DNA of 64,000 nucleotides from Paractinoplanes atraurantiacus (lineage in GTDB: Bacteria; Actinomycetota; Actinomycetes; Mycobacteriales; Micromonosporaceae). Every line of letters begins with the position of its first letter. The stretch's first letter is position 1. Location of the stretch: contig NZ_OBDY01000001.1 of assembly GCF_900215205.1 (NCBI RefSeq), positions 1,328,584 through 1,392,583 of the forward strand. The letters run 5' to 3'. Positions 1 through 10,578 of this stretch are shown here, in pieces. The translations under genes and the position numbers were made by a program. The notes beneath the pieces are model-generated. The model saw only the letters and a list, made by a program, of their open reading frames with translations. It was not told the DNA's origin and searched no databases.

Positions 1-86
1 TCTCTCCTGCGCATCCGCGGCCTTGGTCGGGCATCCCACAGATGGCCCGCGCGCGTGTCGTGCCGGGCGGCGAAGGGAGACGCGGC
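1..86. other. Leader of rny
   Basis: No gene, hairpin or operator is recognisable in the 86 bases before rny. The ribosome site GGGAG belongs to the GTG at 87. Confidence 0.5.
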
Positions 87-1805
87 GTGCTGACCGCCCT
101 GGACTGGGTGCTGGTGGTGGCGATCGTCGTCCTCGCCGCCTTCGTGGTGGGCGGCATGCTGCTCGGCGCCCGGGCGCTGCGTCACCTCAAGAAGACCGAC
201 GCGCAGGGTTCGGGTCAAGCGGTCGACGACGCGCTGGCCAAGGTCGACGACGCCAATGCCAAGGCCGCTTCCGTACGGGCGGAGGCTGCCGCCGCCAAGG
301 CCGAGGCCAACGCCGCGCGCGCCGAGGCCCGCCGGGTCCTCGAGGACGCGCACAGCGAGGCCGACACCATCCTCGAGCGCGCCCACCGCCAGGCCGAGGC
401 CGACGCCGAGCAGGTCCGTTCCGCCGCCCGCCGCTCCGGCGAGAGGGAGGTCGCCCTCCTGAACGCCACCGCCAAGGAGCAGGCGGCCGAGGTCGAGCGC
501 CGCGCCGCCCGCATCGACGAGCGGGAGCGGCTGCACGCCGAGGAGGTGGAGCGCCTCGTCGAGCGGGAGCGCCGCCTCGCCGGCATGGACACCGACCTCT
601 CCTCGCGCGAGGCCGCCCTCTCCACCAAGGAGGCGGAGCTGGCCGGCGCCGAGGAGGAGAAGCGCCGCGAGCTGGAGCGGGTCGCCGCCCTGACCGCCGA
701 GGCGGCCCGGGCCGAGCTGGTCGAGAGCATCGAGGCGCAGGCCAAGCGCGAGGCCGCGATCATCGTGCGGGACATCGAGGCCGAGGCGAAGAGCACCGCC
801 GACACCCGGGCCCGGCACATCGTGGTCGACGCCATCCAGCGGATCGCCAGCGAGCAGACCTCGGAGAGCGTGGTCAGCGTCCTTCATCTGCCCAGCGACG
901 AGATGAAGGGCCGGATCATCGGCCGTGAGGGCCGCAACATCAGGGCCTTCGAGTCGGTCACCGGCGTCAACCTGATCATCGACGACACCCCGGAGGCCGT
1001 GCTCCTGTCGTGCTTCGACCCGGTTCGCCGTGAGGTCGGCCGGCTGACCCTGGAGAAGCTGGTGCTGGACGGGCGCATCCACCCGCACCGCATCGAGGAG
1101 GTCTTCGAGAGCGCCAAGAACGAGGTCGACGTGCTGTGCGACCGGGCGGCCGAGGACGCGCTGGTCGACGTCGGCATCACCGACCTGCACCCGGAGCTGA
1201 AGAAGCTGCTGGGCCGGCTGCGCTACCGCACCAGCTACGGCCAGAACGTGCTCAAGCATCTGGTGGAGACCGCCCACATCGCCGGCATCATGGCCGCCGA
1301 GCTGGGCCTGGATGTGCCGACGATGAAGCGGGCCGCTTTCCTGCACGACATCGGCAAGGCGCTCACCCACGAGGTCGAGGGCAGCCACGCGCTGATCGGC
1401 GCCGACCTGGCCCGCAAGTACGGCGAGTCGGAGGACGTGGTGCACGCGATCGAGGCGCACCACAACGAGGTGCCGCCGCAGACGATCGAGGCCGTGCTGA
1501 CGCAGGCCGCGGACGCGTGCTCGGGCGGGCGGCCCGGCGCTCGGCGGGAGAGCCTGGAGGCGTACGTCAAACGCCTCGAGAGGATCGAGGAGATCGCCGC
1601 GAGCAAGGTCGGGGTGGAGAAGGTCTTCGCGATGCAGGCCGGCCGGGAGATCCGCGTGATGGTCCGGCCGGACGACGTCGACGACATCGGCGCCGCCGTC
1701 CTGGCCAGGGATGTTGCCAAGCAGATCGAGGAGGAGCTGACCTATCCGGGTCAGATCAGGGTCACCGTGGTGCGCGAGTCACGCGTCACCGAGCTCGCTC
1801 GTTAG
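87..1805 (+). CDS. rny: Ribonuclease Y
   Basis: Endoribonuclease that starts mRNA decay at the membrane. The 572-aa product has one N-terminal membrane helix (about residues 5-28), then a long charged coiled coil rich in Glu, Ala and Arg. A KH domain follows around residue 275, with '[15 protein letters not shown]', and then an HD domain with '[14 protein letters not shown]', whose His-Asp pair binds the metal ions. This order and length are those of the RNase Y family. I chose GTG at 87 because GGGAG lies just upstream; an in-frame ATG at 42 has no ribosome site. The last 27 bases overlap the convergent DinB-like gene. Confidence 0.95.
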   Translation: MLTALDWVLVVAIVVLAAFVVGGMLLGARALRHLKKTDAQGSGQAVDDALAKVDDANAKAASVRAEAAAAKAEANAARAEARRVLEDAHSEADTILERAHRQAEADAEQVRSAARRSGEREVALLNATAKEQAAEVERRAARIDERERLHAEEVERLVERERRLAGMDTDLSSREAALSTKEAELAGAEEEKRRELERVAALTAEAARAELVESIEAQAKREAAIIVRDIEAEAKSTADTRARHIVVDAIQRIASEQTSESVVSVLHLPSDEMKGRIIGREGRNIRAFESVTGVNLIIDDTPEAVLLSCFDPVRREVGRLTLEKLVLDGRIHPHRIEEVFESAKNEVDVLCDRAAEDALVDVGITDLHPELKKLLGRLRYRTSYGQNVLKHLVETAHIAGIMAAELGLDVPTMKRAAFLHDIGKALTHEVEGSHALIGADLARKYGESEDVVHAIEAHHNEVPPQTIEAVLTQAADACSGGRPGARRESLEAYVKRLERIEEIAASKVGVEKVFAMQAGREIRVMVRPDDVDDIGAAVLARDVAKQIEEELTYPGQIRVTVVRESRVTELAR

Positions 1806-2279
1806 GCCGAGCTGCTCGCGGAGGATGTCCGCGTGCCCGCAGTGCTGGGCCAGCTCACGCAGCAGGTGCATGTAGGCCCAGCGCAGCGGGAGCGGCCCGC
1901 GCCGGTTGCCCGGCAGCAGGTCGTCGAGGCCGATCGAGGCCGCCGCCCGCCGCGAGTTCTCGATGGTCTCGCGGTACGCGTCCTGGATGCTCTCGATGGT
2001 GTCGTCGTCGTCGAGCAGGAACGACTCGTCGGCGGTGAGCGGGATGCCGAGCTCGGCCCGCGACTTCCCGGTCACCGCCTCGCCGAACCAGACGTTCTCC
2101 ACCATCGTCACGTGCTTGACCAGCCCGAGCAGCGTGGTCCGCGAAGGCACCAGGGAGGCCCGGGCCTGCTCCTCGGTGACGCCGTCGAGGCTGTCGAGGA
2201 GCGCCTTGCGGTGCTCGTCCAGAAATGCCTCGAACTGGACCTTGGCGGGCTCGTGAATGGCGTCGTCGGCGGAAATCAT
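1779..2279 (-). CDS. DinB-like (DUF664-type) four-helix protein
   Basis: A 166-aa protein resembling the DinB/DUF664 group, metal-binding four-helix-bundle proteins that include thiol-dependent enzymes and many of unknown role. The helical N-terminus has '[17 protein letters not shown]', where the His could be a metal ligand. The C-terminus has '[20 protein letters not shown]', the usual His-rich last helix. It is transcribed toward rny, and the 3' ends overlap by 27 bp. The gluD stop lies 12 bp behind its start, so it may be read with the transporter operon. Family assignment is from motif pattern; the substrate is unknown. Confidence 0.75.
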   Translation of the reverse strand: MISADDAIHEPAKVQFEAFLDEHRKALLDSLDGVTEEQARASLVPSRTTLLGLVKHVTMVENVWFGEAVTGKSRAELGIPLTADESFLLDDDDTIESIQDAYRETIENSRRAAASIGLDDLLPGNRRGPLPLRWAYMHLLRELAQHCGHADILREQLGLTSELGDA

Positions 2280-2291
2280 GCGCTCAGCATC

Positions 2292-3182
2292 TCAGACGGC
2301 ACCGCCGCCACCACCCATGCCCGGATCGGTTGCTCCCATGATCACGCCGCGGCCGGTGGCGCGGGGCGCCTTGCCGCTGCGCCGGGTGCGGCGGCTGAGC
2401 CAGCCGGCGAACGAGGTGAGCAGCGAGTTGACGGCGATGTAGATGATCGCGGCCACGATCGCGGCCTGGACCACGTTGCCGAAGTTGGCCGCCACGTTGT
2501 TGACGCCGAGCTGGAGCAGCTCGTTGTACGAGATGATGTAGCCGAGCGCGGTGTCCTTGACCAGCACGACGAGCTGGCTGACGATCACCGGGAGCATGGC
2601 GCGGGCCGCCTGCGGGATGAGGATGTGCCCCATCACCTGCCCCTTGCGCATGCCGATGGCGTACGCCGCCTCGCTCTGCCCGGCCGGCACCGATTTCACA
2701 CCGGCCCGGAACGCCTCGGCCAGCACCGACCCGTTGTAGAGGGTCAGGCCGATGACCACCGCCCAGAAGATCGACATGGGCTTCTCGGTCAGGTAGGGCA
2801 CGCCGAAGAAGATGAAGAACATCATCAGCAGCAGGGGTACGGCCCGGAAAAACTCGACGACCGCACCGGCCGGCACCCGGACCCACCAGTGGTCGGAGAG
2901 CCGCCCCACCGCGAAGATCACGCCGAAGACCAGCGAGAGCGCCGCCGCCACGGCGGCCGCCTCGAGGGTGTGCAGCAGGCCGGGCAGGATGTAGTCGGTC
3001 CACGTGCTCGACTGGGTGAAGGGCTTCCACAGGGCGGCCGCCCACTGGCCCTTCTCGTCGAACTTCCGGTAGATCCAGTAGAGCAGCGCCAGCAGGAGGA
3101 CGCCGAAGGCGACCGTGAGGATCCGGTTGCGCGCCTTCGCGCGGGGCCCCGGGTGATCGTAGAGAACAGCGTCGGTGCTCAT
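2292..3182 (-). CDS. gluD: Glutamate-type ABC transporter permease GluD
   Basis: Membrane subunit of a polar amino acid importer and last gene of a gluABCD operon. The 296-aa product has a cytoplasmic N-terminus, a first helix near residue 25 and about five membrane segments. The EAA loop that contacts the ATPase is visible as 'EAFRAGVKSVPAGQSEAAYAIG'-type sequence near residues 155-176. A GGAGAGA site lies directly before the ATG. It is longer than GluC by an N-terminal extension and a Gly-rich C-terminal tail ('GGGGGA'). It would form a heterodimer with GluC. Glutamate as substrate is inferred from operon similarity to Corynebacterium gluABCD. Confidence 0.9.
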   Translation of the reverse strand: MSTDAVLYDHPGPRAKARNRILTVAFGVLLLALLYWIYRKFDEKGQWAAALWKPFTQSSTWTDYILPGLLHTLEAAAVAAALSLVFGVIFAVGRLSDHWWVRVPAGAVVEFFRAVPLLLMMFFIFFGVPYLTEKPMSIFWAVVIGLTLYNGSVLAEAFRAGVKSVPAGQSEAAYAIGMRKGQVMGHILIPQAARAMLPVIVSQLVVLVKDTALGYIISYNELLQLGVNNVAANFGNVVQAAIVAAIIYIAVNSLLTSFAGWLSRRTRRSGKAPRATGRGVIMGATDPGMGGGGGAV

Positions 3183-3258
3183 TTTGTCTCTCCGCTTCGC
3201 TCCGCGACGGCATGAGCCCCGGGTGCGCTGAGCCGAATTGTTCGGTCGCTCCGCTCCC

Positions 3259-3933
3259 TCACCGCTTCACCGCCAGGCGGTTGGCCAGCCAGCCGAAGGC
3301 GTAGCCGGTGGGGATCAGGACGATCGCGAACGTGCCGGCGAAGACCAGGAAGATCGGGACGACCGCGTCGCCGTTCTCGTTGATCAGCTGCTTCATGGCG
3401 TTCGACGACTCCATGAGGCCGATCGTGCCGACGATCGTGGCGTTCTTGCAGAGCGCGATGATGATGCTGCCCAGCGGCGCGATCACGGCGCGGCCGGCCT
3501 GGGGCAGGATGATCATCGTGAGGGTCTGCCGGAACGTCATGCCGATGGCCCGGGCCGCCTCGGCCTGACCGGCCGGCACGGTGTTGATGCCGGAGCGGAT
3601 CGCCTCGCAGACGAACGCCGCCGTGTACACCGCCAGGCCGGTGACACCGAGCCAGAAGTTGTTCAGGTCGATGTCGTCGGAGAACGCGACGCCGAGCGTC
3701 GAGAACAGGCCGAAGTAGCAGAAGAAGATGATCAGGGTGAGCGGCGTGTTGCGGAAGATGTTCACCCAGGCCGTGCCGAAGGCGCGCAGCACCGGGACGG
3801 GCGAGACCCGCATCGCGGCCAACAGGACGCCGAGCAGGAGAGCGCCGACGCCGCCGGCCAGGGTGAGCTTCAGGATCCAGAGGAACCCGGTGAGGTAGAC
3901 CTCACGGTTGAGGGGATCGGAGAAGACGTCCAT
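3259..3933 (-). CDS. gluC: Glutamate-type ABC transporter permease GluC
   Basis: Second membrane subunit of the importer, 224 aa with about five membrane helices. The EAA loop 'EAIRSGINTVPAGQAEAARA' is typical of the His/Glu/Gln permease family. The ATG at 3933 has GAAGG five bases upstream, so I prefer it to the in-frame GTG at 3939. It follows gluB after 65 bp that contain a strong hairpin, and precedes gluD by 76 bp. It is expected to pair with GluD in the membrane and be energised by GluA. Confidence 0.9.
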   Translation of the reverse strand: MDVFSDPLNREVYLTGFLWILKLTLAGGVGALLLGVLLAAMRVSPVPVLRAFGTAWVNIFRNTPLTLIIFFCYFGLFSTLGVAFSDDIDLNNFWLGVTGLAVYTAAFVCEAIRSGINTVPAGQAEAARAIGMTFRQTLTMIILPQAGRAVIAPLGSIIIALCKNATIVGTIGLMESSNAMKQLINENGDAVVPIFLVFAGTFAIVLIPTGYAFGWLANRLAVKR

Positions 3934-3955
3934 CGGCACCTTCGAGCGAAGAAAA

Positions 3956-3985
3956 CCGCGAGGGCCGGATCACCGGCCCCCGCGG
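3956..3985 (-). terminator. Strong hairpin between gluB and gluC
   Basis: On the minus strand, CCGCG and GCCGG arms pair with CCGGC and CGCGG around a TGAT loop, giving a stem of about 12 bp with one small internal mismatch. No T-run follows, so it is better read as a partial terminator or a 3' stabiliser of the gluB message than as a full stop. Such a site would let the binding protein be made in excess over the permeases, as is usual for ABC importers. That role is inferred. Confidence 0.6.
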
Positions 3986-3998
3986 CACTGAAGAGGGA

Positions 3999-4859
3999 TC
4001 AGGAGCAGTTCGTCAGCTTGGTGGCGTCGAGCTCGGGCGCGGCCTTGCCGCTCTTGCCGAGGGTGTCGTCCCAGGCCTTCTTGTACGACCCGTCGGCGGC
4101 GGCCGCCTTCAGGATGTCATTGATCTTGTTGCAGCCGGCGGTGTCGTCCTTCTTGAGGCCGATGCCGTACGGCTCCTCGCTGAACGGCTTGCCGACCACC
4201 TTGAACTTGCCCGCGTACTGCTCCTGCGCGGCGTAGCCGGCGAGGATGATGTCGTCGGTGGTGACCGCGTCGACCTGACCGCCGGCCAGCGCCGTCACGC
4301 ACTTGGAGTACGAGTCGAACTGCTGGAGCTTGGCGTCCTTGTAGTCGGTCTGGATCCGCTTGGCCGGCGTCGAGCCGCTCACCGAGCAGACCTTCTTGCC
4401 GGCCAGCGACTCGGGCCCGGTGATCGTCGAAGCGGTCGGGACGAGCAGGTCCTGACCGGCGACGAAGTACGGGCCGCCGAAGTTGACGACCTTCTTGCGC
4501 TCGTCGTTGATCGTGTAGGTCGCGACGACCAGGTCGACCTGGCCCTGCTGGATGTAGGGCTCGCGGTTGGCGGAGACCGTGGTCTTCCACTCGATGCCGC
4601 TGTCGGCCAGACCCAGGCCCTTCGCGATGATCTTGCCGATCTCGACGTCGAAGCCGGTGTAGGTGCTGCCGGTCTGCAGGCCGAGGCCGGGCTGGTCGGC
4701 CTTGACGCCGATGACCAGCTTGCCGCTCTCGGCCTTCTTGACGATGCCGGTGGCGCCGCTGCCGCTGCTACCCGAGTCGTCGTCGCCGCCACAGGCCGCG
4801 ACGCCGAACGCCATCGTGAGCGCGCCGAGCGCCGCTGCCAATCGGGTGATGCGCATCAT
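3999..4859 (-). CDS. gluB: Glutamate-binding lipoprotein GluB
   Basis: Extracytoplasmic substrate-binding protein of the importer, 286 aa. It starts with a lipoprotein signal peptide ending at 'GVAAC', so it should be anchored by a lipid on that Cys. A Ser/Gly linker follows, then a type 3 solute-binding domain with 'TGFDVEIGKIIAKGLG', 'VDLVVATYTINDERKK' and 'GGQVDAVTTDDIILAGYA'. Two further Cys ('KVCSVSG' and 'SKCVTAL') may form a disulfide. The ATG at 4859 has GAGGAG upstream; a longer frame to 4889 lacks a signal-like start. Confidence 0.92.
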   Translation of the reverse strand: MMRITRLAAALGALTMAFGVAACGGDDDSGSSGSGATGIVKKAESGKLVIGVKADQPGLGLQTGSTYTGFDVEIGKIIAKGLGLADSGIEWKTTVSANREPYIQQGQVDLVVATYTINDERKKVVNFGGPYFVAGQDLLVPTASTITGPESLAGKKVCSVSGSTPAKRIQTDYKDAKLQQFDSYSKCVTALAGGQVDAVTTDDIILAGYAAQEQYAGKFKVVGKPFSEEPYGIGLKKDDTAGCNKINDILKAAAADGSYKKAWDDTLGKSGKAAPELDATKLTNCS

Positions 4860-4893
4860 TGGGCTCCTCGATATTTCTAGTTGGACCAACAGA

Positions 4894-5637
<744 letters not shown>

Positions 5638-5768
5638 TGCTGGACCACCGTCCCGTCATTGGGGTTCACCCGGATGGGCACACTCTATGTGGGCTCTTGT
5701 ATCGGTTCACGCCGAGAATGGTCACGGACTGGTAACTCACTTCTCGCAATGGGCCATCATTGTCCACC

Positions 5769-6179
5769 ATGTTCGGTATGGCTGACACCGATCCGACAGG
5801 TGGCCTCTGGAACTGGGCGGTCGCCTGCCCCCTCGACCCGGATCGTGTGCGCGGCGCTCTGGCGGGCACGCTGGAGCGTTCGGTGGTCCCCCTGGAAGCC
5901 GAGGGTGACGTTCTCTGCGACGTCTACGAGGTCGGTGGCGAGTTTCCGACACTGGTCGACGTCTATCTGGCGCCCTCGCGTGTCGACGAGGCCACGGCCG
6001 CGAGCGCCGTCTCGGTCCGGCTGGGTGCCGCGGTCCTTCTGCCCGACGATTCGCTGGACCCTTCGGCGTACGTCCTGGCGACGCCGGACGGCAGCTTGAT
6101 CGCCGTCCATGTCGACGAGATCGAGACGGACGACGGCCCGGAACGCCGGAACGTGCGCCCCGCCACCACGGGGAGATAA
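5769..6179 (+). CDS. Conserved-looking hypothetical protein upstream of miaB
   Basis: A 136-aa acidic soluble protein that I do not recognise. It has no signal peptide, membrane segment or cysteine cluster. Its sequence alternates predicted strands and helices ('GLWNWAVACPLDPDRVRGAL', 'EFPTLVDVYLAP', 'LIAVHVDEIETDD'), suggesting a small alpha/beta domain. It ends 21 bp before miaB and may be co-transcribed with it. The start is uncertain: TTG 5760, ATG 5769 and ATG 5778 are all in frame and none has a good ribosome site. Confidence 0.6.
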   Translation: MFGMADTDPTGGLWNWAVACPLDPDRVRGALAGTLERSVVPLEAEGDVLCDVYEVGGEFPTLVDVYLAPSRVDEATAASAVSVRLGAAVLLPDDSLDPSAYVLATPDGSLIAVHVDEIETDDGPERRNVRPATTGR

Positions 6180-6200
6180 GCAGTACCCTGGTCAACTGTC

Positions 6201-7688
6201 ATGACTACCGAAATTCAAGGCGCCACCCGCACGTACGACGTGCGCACGTACGGCTGCCAGATGAACGTGCACGACAGCGAGCGCATCTCCGGGCTGATGG
6301 AGGACGCCGGCTACGTGCGCGCGGCCGATCCCGAGTCGGCCGACGTGGTGGTCTTCAACACCTGCGCGGTACGGGAGAACGCCGACAACCGCCTCTACGG
6401 CAACCTCGGCCACCTGCGCCCGACCAAGGTGAAGAACCCCGACATGCAGATCGCGGTCGGCGGCTGCCTGGCGCAGAAGGACCGCGGCGACATCGTCAAG
6501 AAGGCGCCCTGGGTCGACGTCGTCTTCGGCACCCACAACATCGGCTCGCTGCCGGCGCTGCTCGAGCGTGCCCGGCACAACCAAGAGGCCGAGGTCGAGA
6601 TCCTCGAGTCGCTCGAGGTGTTCCCGTCGACCCTGCCGACCAAGCGCGAGTCGACCTACGCCGGCTGGGTGTCGATCTCGGTCGGCTGCAACAACACCTG
6701 CACGTTCTGCATCGTGCCGTCGCTGCGCGGCAAGGAGAAGGACCGCCGCCCGGGCGAGATCCTGGCCGAGGTCGAGGCCCTGGTCGCCGAGGGCGTCCTC
6801 GAGGTCACCCTGCTGGGCCAGAACGTCAACTCGTACGGCGTGGAGTTCGGCGACCGGCTCGCCTTCGGCAAGCTGCTGCGCTCGGCCGGCGCCATCGAGG
6901 GCCTGGAGCGGGTCCGCTTCACCAGCCCCCACCCCAAGGACTTCACCGACGACGTGATCGCCGCGATGGCCGAGACGCCGAACGTCTGCCACTCGCTGCA
7001 CATGCCGCTGCAGTCCGGCTCCGACCGGGTGCTGAAGGCCATGCGCCGCAGCTACCGCCAGGAGAAATACCTCGGCATCATCGACAAGGTCCGCGCCGCC
7101 ATGCCGGACGCCGCGATCACCACCGACATCATCGTCGGTTTCCCGGGCGAGACCGAGGAGGACTTCGAGCAGACCCTCGAGGTCGTACGCCGGGCGCGGT
7201 TCTCCAGCGCGTTCACGTTCCAGTATTCCAAGCGGCCCGGCACCCCCGCTGCCGTGATGGAGGAGCAGCTGCCCAAGGCCGTGGTCCAGGAGCGCTACGA
7301 GCGCCTGGTCGCGCTCCTCGAAGAGATCACCTGGGCCGAGAACAAAAAGCTGGTCGGTGAGAAGGTCGAGGTCCTGGTCGCGGTCGGTGAGGGCCGCAAG
7401 GACGAGCGTACGGGCCGTCTCAGCGGCCGGGCCCGCGACGGCCGCCTGGTCCACTTCGCCACCGGCGACCTGACCCCGCGCCCCGGCGACATCGTCGAGA
7501 CCGTGGTCACGTACGCCGCCCCTCACCACCTGAACGCCGACGGCGCCCCGCTGAGCTACCGCCGCACCCGTGCCGGCGACGCCTTCGAGGCCGGCCGCAC
7601 CCCGAAACTCAAGGGCGTCTCCCTCGGCCTGCCCACGATCGGTGTCCCGGCCCCGCTGCCGGCGTCGACCGGCGGCTGCGCCGTCTGA
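6201..7688 (+). CDS. miaB: tRNA-2-methylthio-N6-dimethylallyladenosine synthase
   Basis: Radical-SAM methylthiotransferase that adds a methylthio group to the isopentenylated adenosine at position 37 of tRNAs, acting after MiaA, which is also in this window. The 495-aa product has the N-terminal UPF0004 domain with its three cluster Cys ('YGCQMNVHD', 'FNTCAVREN', 'VGGCLAQ'). The radical-SAM motif is 'CNNTCTFC', and a C-terminal TRAM domain contains '[15 protein letters not shown]'. The start is ATG 6201, with a possible -10 TACCCT at 6184, so the leader is very short. A tail of about 50 residues after TRAM is specific to this lineage. Confidence 0.95.
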   Translation: MTTEIQGATRTYDVRTYGCQMNVHDSERISGLMEDAGYVRAADPESADVVVFNTCAVRENADNRLYGNLGHLRPTKVKNPDMQIAVGGCLAQKDRGDIVKKAPWVDVVFGTHNIGSLPALLERARHNQEAEVEILESLEVFPSTLPTKRESTYAGWVSISVGCNNTCTFCIVPSLRGKEKDRRPGEILAEVEALVAEGVLEVTLLGQNVNSYGVEFGDRLAFGKLLRSAGAIEGLERVRFTSPHPKDFTDDVIAAMAETPNVCHSLHMPLQSGSDRVLKAMRRSYRQEKYLGIIDKVRAAMPDAAITTDIIVGFPGETEEDFEQTLEVVRRARFSSAFTFQYSKRPGTPAAVMEEQLPKAVVQERYERLVALLEEITWAENKKLVGEKVEVLVAVGEGRKDERTGRLSGRARDGRLVHFATGDLTPRPGDIVETVVTYAAPHHLNADGAPLSYRRTRAGDAFEAGRTPKLKGVSLGLPTIGVPAPLPASTGGCAV

Positions 7689-7725
7689 TCCTCAGACCGC
7701 ACCGGGGACGGCCGATGAGCTGTTC

Positions 7726-9144
7726 ATGGTGCTGCGGTGGTACGTGGCCTTCGCCGGCGCGATGGTCGCCAGCTACCTGCTGTGGCCGTACGAGCTGCGG
7801 CAATGGCCGTTTCTGCTGGTGACGCTGGCGACCCTGCCGGCCGTCGGCGCGGGTCTGCGGCGGTCACCGCGCGGTGAGCGGTCGCCGTGGTGGCTGCTGC
7901 TGGCGGCCCTGACGCTGTTCAACGCCGGCAACTTCTGGTGGATCTGGCTGGTCACCGTGCGCGGCCGGGAGACCGGCGACGGCAGCGGGGCCAGCCTCCT
8001 GTTCACCGTGGCCGACGTGGTGGTCCTGGCCGGGGCGCTCGTGGTGGTGGTCAAACGGGGCCGGGGCGACGCCGGCGGGGTGATCGACTCGGTGATCACG
8101 GCGGTGGCGCTGAGCGGCGTGCTGTGGGACTTCGTTCTCCTCCCGGCGCTGACCTCGGACGGGGTCTCCACGGGCGGGCAGATCGGCGCGTTCGTCAACG
8201 TGATCGTTCTGACCGGTGCGCTGGGTGCCCTGGTCCGGGTCTCGTCCGTCGGGGCCGGGCGGGTCGCCGCCGTCCGTCTGCTCGCCGCGGGGGTCGGGCT
8301 CACCCTGATCGGCAACGTGGCCGGTACGCTCGCCGTCGACGCGTCCGGGCTGCGCGCGGACTGGACGAACATGGTGTTCCTGGCGGCCTACATGGCGCTC
8401 GGATGCGCCGCGCTGCACCCGTCCGTGGCGGTCGTCACCCGGCCCGGCCCGGCCCCGGACGACCGCCTGAGCGGGACCCGGCTCACCTTCCTGGGCGTCA
8501 TGCTCGCGATCGGTCCCCTGATCGGCGGCGGCCGGGTGCTGCTGGATGAGCCCGCCGACGGCGTCCTGCTGGCGGTCTCGTCGGCCGCCCTGATCCCGCT
8601 CGTCATGGTGCGTATCGGCCGGCTGTCCCGGGCCCGGCGCACGGCCGAGGAGGCCCTGCACCGGCTGGCCACCTCGGACGCGCTGACCGGCCTGCCCAAC
8701 CGCGCGGCCTGGATCGAGCACGTGACCGCGGAGCTGGCCGCCCGCCCGGCCGGGCTCACCGTGCTCTTCTGCGACCTGGACGGCTTCAAGGCGGTCAACG
8801 ACCGGCTCGGCCACGCCGCCGGCGACGAGCTGCTGGTCGGTGTCGCGGCCCGGCTGCGGGGCTGCGTCCGCGAGGACGACCTGATCGGCCGGTTCGGCGG
8901 CGACGAGTTCGTCATCGTCTGCCGCGGGGCCGACGCGGTCGACGTGATCAGCGACCGGATCCGCGCGATGGTGGCGGAGCCGTTCCCGGCCGGGAACGAG
9001 CCGGCCCTGATCGGCGTCAGCGTGGGCGTCGCCCACGCCCGGGCCGGCGACTCCACCGACGACGTCGTCGCCCGCGCCGACACCGCGATGTACGAGGCCA
9101 AGCGGGCCAAGACGATCGGCGCCCTCAGCCTGGCGGTCGCCTGA
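7726..9144 (+). CDS. Membrane diguanylate cyclase (GGDEF)
   Basis: Makes cyclic di-GMP from two GTP. The 472-aa protein has about nine membrane helices over its first 300 residues and no recognised periplasmic sensor, then a complete GGDEF domain. The active site 'RFGGDEFVIV' is intact, as are the metal site 'FCDLDGFKAVND' and the start motif 'DALTGLPNRAAW'. The product-inhibition site RxxD is present as 'REDD' five residues before GGDEF, so feedback control is expected. It starts 38 bp after miaB. The ATG lacks a close ribosome site, so the start is tentative. The protein ends at a shared bidirectional terminator. Confidence 0.9.
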   Translation: MVLRWYVAFAGAMVASYLLWPYELRQWPFLLVTLATLPAVGAGLRRSPRGERSPWWLLLAALTLFNAGNFWWIWLVTVRGRETGDGSGASLLFTVADVVVLAGALVVVVKRGRGDAGGVIDSVITAVALSGVLWDFVLLPALTSDGVSTGGQIGAFVNVIVLTGALGALVRVSSVGAGRVAAVRLLAAGVGLTLIGNVAGTLAVDASGLRADWTNMVFLAAYMALGCAALHPSVAVVTRPGPAPDDRLSGTRLTFLGVMLAIGPLIGGGRVLLDEPADGVLLAVSSAALIPLVMVRIGRLSRARRTAEEALHRLATSDALTGLPNRAAWIEHVTAELAARPAGLTVLFCDLDGFKAVNDRLGHAAGDELLVGVAARLRGCVREDDLIGRFGGDEFVIVCRGADAVDVISDRIRAMVAEPFPAGNEPALIGVSVGVAHARAGDSTDDVVARADTAMYEAKRAKTIGALSLAVA

Positions 9145-9151
9145 GACACGA

Positions 9152-9183
9152 AACGGCCCGGCCCCCGCGGGGACCGGGCCGTT
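9152..9183. terminator. Bidirectional terminator
   Basis: A perfect hairpin with arms AACGGCCCGG(T/C)CCC and its complement ends in AA on one side and TT on the other. It lies between the stop of the diguanylate cyclase at 9144 and the stop of the convergent DUF349 gene at 9193. It should end transcription from both sides. Confidence 0.8.
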
Positions 9184-9192
9184 CGACGGCGA

Positions 9193-10401
9193 TCAGTTCG
9201 CTTGCTCGGCCAGAGCGAGGAACTGCTTCTTCGAGTTGAGCGCCTGCTCGGCCTCCTTGATGCGGCGGGCGTCGCCGGCCGCCTGGGCCCGGGCCAGCTT
9301 GTCCTCGGCCTCGGCGACCTGCTCGCGCATCTGCTGGAGCAGCGGGTTGTCCTGCGGCGAGGTCTTGCGCCAGGCCGAGTCCATGGCCACCCGGATGCGC
9401 TCCTCGGCGGCCCGCCAGCGGCGGTCGAGCGAGGCGGCGGACTCGCGGGGGACGCGGCCGGCGTCGTGCCAGGCGGCCTGGGCGTCACGCAGCTTGTTCT
9501 GCGCGCCGCGCGGGTCGGCGTCGACGTCGAGCGCCTCCACCTCGGCCAGGATGGCCTGCTTGCGGTCGAGGTTGCCCTTGTACTCGGCGTCGCGGGCCGA
9601 GAAGACCTCGGAGCGGCGGGTGAAGAACGCGTCCTGAGCGGCGCGGAACCGCTCCCAGAGGCGCTGCTCGGCCTCCTTGGCGGCGCGCGGCGCGGCCTTC
9701 CACTCGGCCATCAGGTCCTTGAGCCGGTTGGCCGTGGCCGACCACTCGGTCGACTCCGACAGGCTCTCGGCCTCCTTGACCAGCTCTTCCTTGGCCGTCT
9801 GGGCCTGCTTGCGCTGCCCGTCGAGGGTGGCGAAGTGTGCGCCGCGGCGGCGGGTGAAGCCGTCCCGGGCGGTCGCGAAGCGCTTCCACAGCTCGCCGTC
9901 GGTCTTCTTGTCGACGCCGCGGATCGTCTTCCACTCGTCGAGGATCTCCTTGAGGCGGTCGCCGGCCGTCTTCCAGCCGGTGGCCTCGTTGGCGATCTTC
10001 TCGGCCTCTTCGACGAGGGCCGTCTTGCGGGCCAGGGCCTCGCCCCGGGCCACCTCGCGGGCCGCGCGGGCCTCGCCCGCCTTCTCCTCGGCGAGCGTGG
10101 CGAGCTTGTCGAGCCGGGCGTTGAGCCCGTCGATGTCGCCGACCACGTGCGCCTCGGCGAGCTCGGTGCGCAGGCGCTTGACGCTGCTCAGCGAGTGTGC
10201 CGCGTCGGCCGCTCCGGATTTCAGCCGCGCCTCGACGAGGTCGACCTCGGTCACCAGGTCGGCGAAGCGCCGGGCGAAGTGGGCCAGTCCCTCCTCCGGG
10301 GTGCCCGCCTGCCAGGAGCCGACCACGCGGTCGCCATCAGCGGTCTTCACGTACACGGTGCCGTCGGCATCCACGCGCCCGAAGGCCGTCCAGTCGTTCA
10401 T
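9193..10401 (-). CDS. DUF349 repeat protein
   Basis: A 402-aa cytoplasmic protein made of repeated DUF349 helical units. Each unit carries a pattern such as 'LKEILDEWKTIRGVDKKTDG' or 'LKDLMAEWKAAPRAAKEAE', followed by 'LWERFRAAQDAFF'. At least three units are visible, with coiled-coil character throughout. The N-terminus 'MNDWTAFGRVDADGTVYV' is a short globular cap. The ATG at 10401 follows GAGG at a workable distance. DUF349 proteins are common in actinobacteria next to miaB/miaA, but their role is not established. Confidence 0.88.
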   Translation of the reverse strand: MNDWTAFGRVDADGTVYVKTADGDRVVGSWQAGTPEEGLAHFARRFADLVTEVDLVEARLKSGAADAAHSLSSVKRLRTELAEAHVVGDIDGLNARLDKLATLAEEKAGEARAAREVARGEALARKTALVEEAEKIANEATGWKTAGDRLKEILDEWKTIRGVDKKTDGELWKRFATARDGFTRRRGAHFATLDGQRKQAQTAKEELVKEAESLSESTEWSATANRLKDLMAEWKAAPRAAKEAEQRLWERFRAAQDAFFTRRSEVFSARDAEYKGNLDRKQAILAEVEALDVDADPRGAQNKLRDAQAAWHDAGRVPRESAASLDRRWRAAEERIRVAMDSAWRKTSPQDNPLLQQMREQVAEAEDKLARAQAAGDARRIKEAEQALNSKKQFLALAEQAN

Positions 10402-10566
10402 GACCCATCCTCGTCTTCCCGGCGTCGCCGGTCTCGAAGACCGGTGACCACCGCCACAGCACAGTCGAACGCCAAGCTTCTCCATGGCATTCTTTCTCGC
10501 GCATTGTCACAGGTCCAACCGGGTTACGGGGAAGCGCCCGACGATGACCGTGGCCAAACAGTGTCC

Positions 10567-10572
10567 TACCGT
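10567..10572 (+). promoter_or_regulatory. Candidate -10 of leaderless miaA
   Basis: TACCGT lies exactly six bases before the GTG at 10579. This spacing puts the transcription start on the start codon, which would explain why no ribosome site precedes miaA and supports GTG 10579 as its start. Confidence 0.45.
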
Positions 10573-10578
10573 GGCTTC

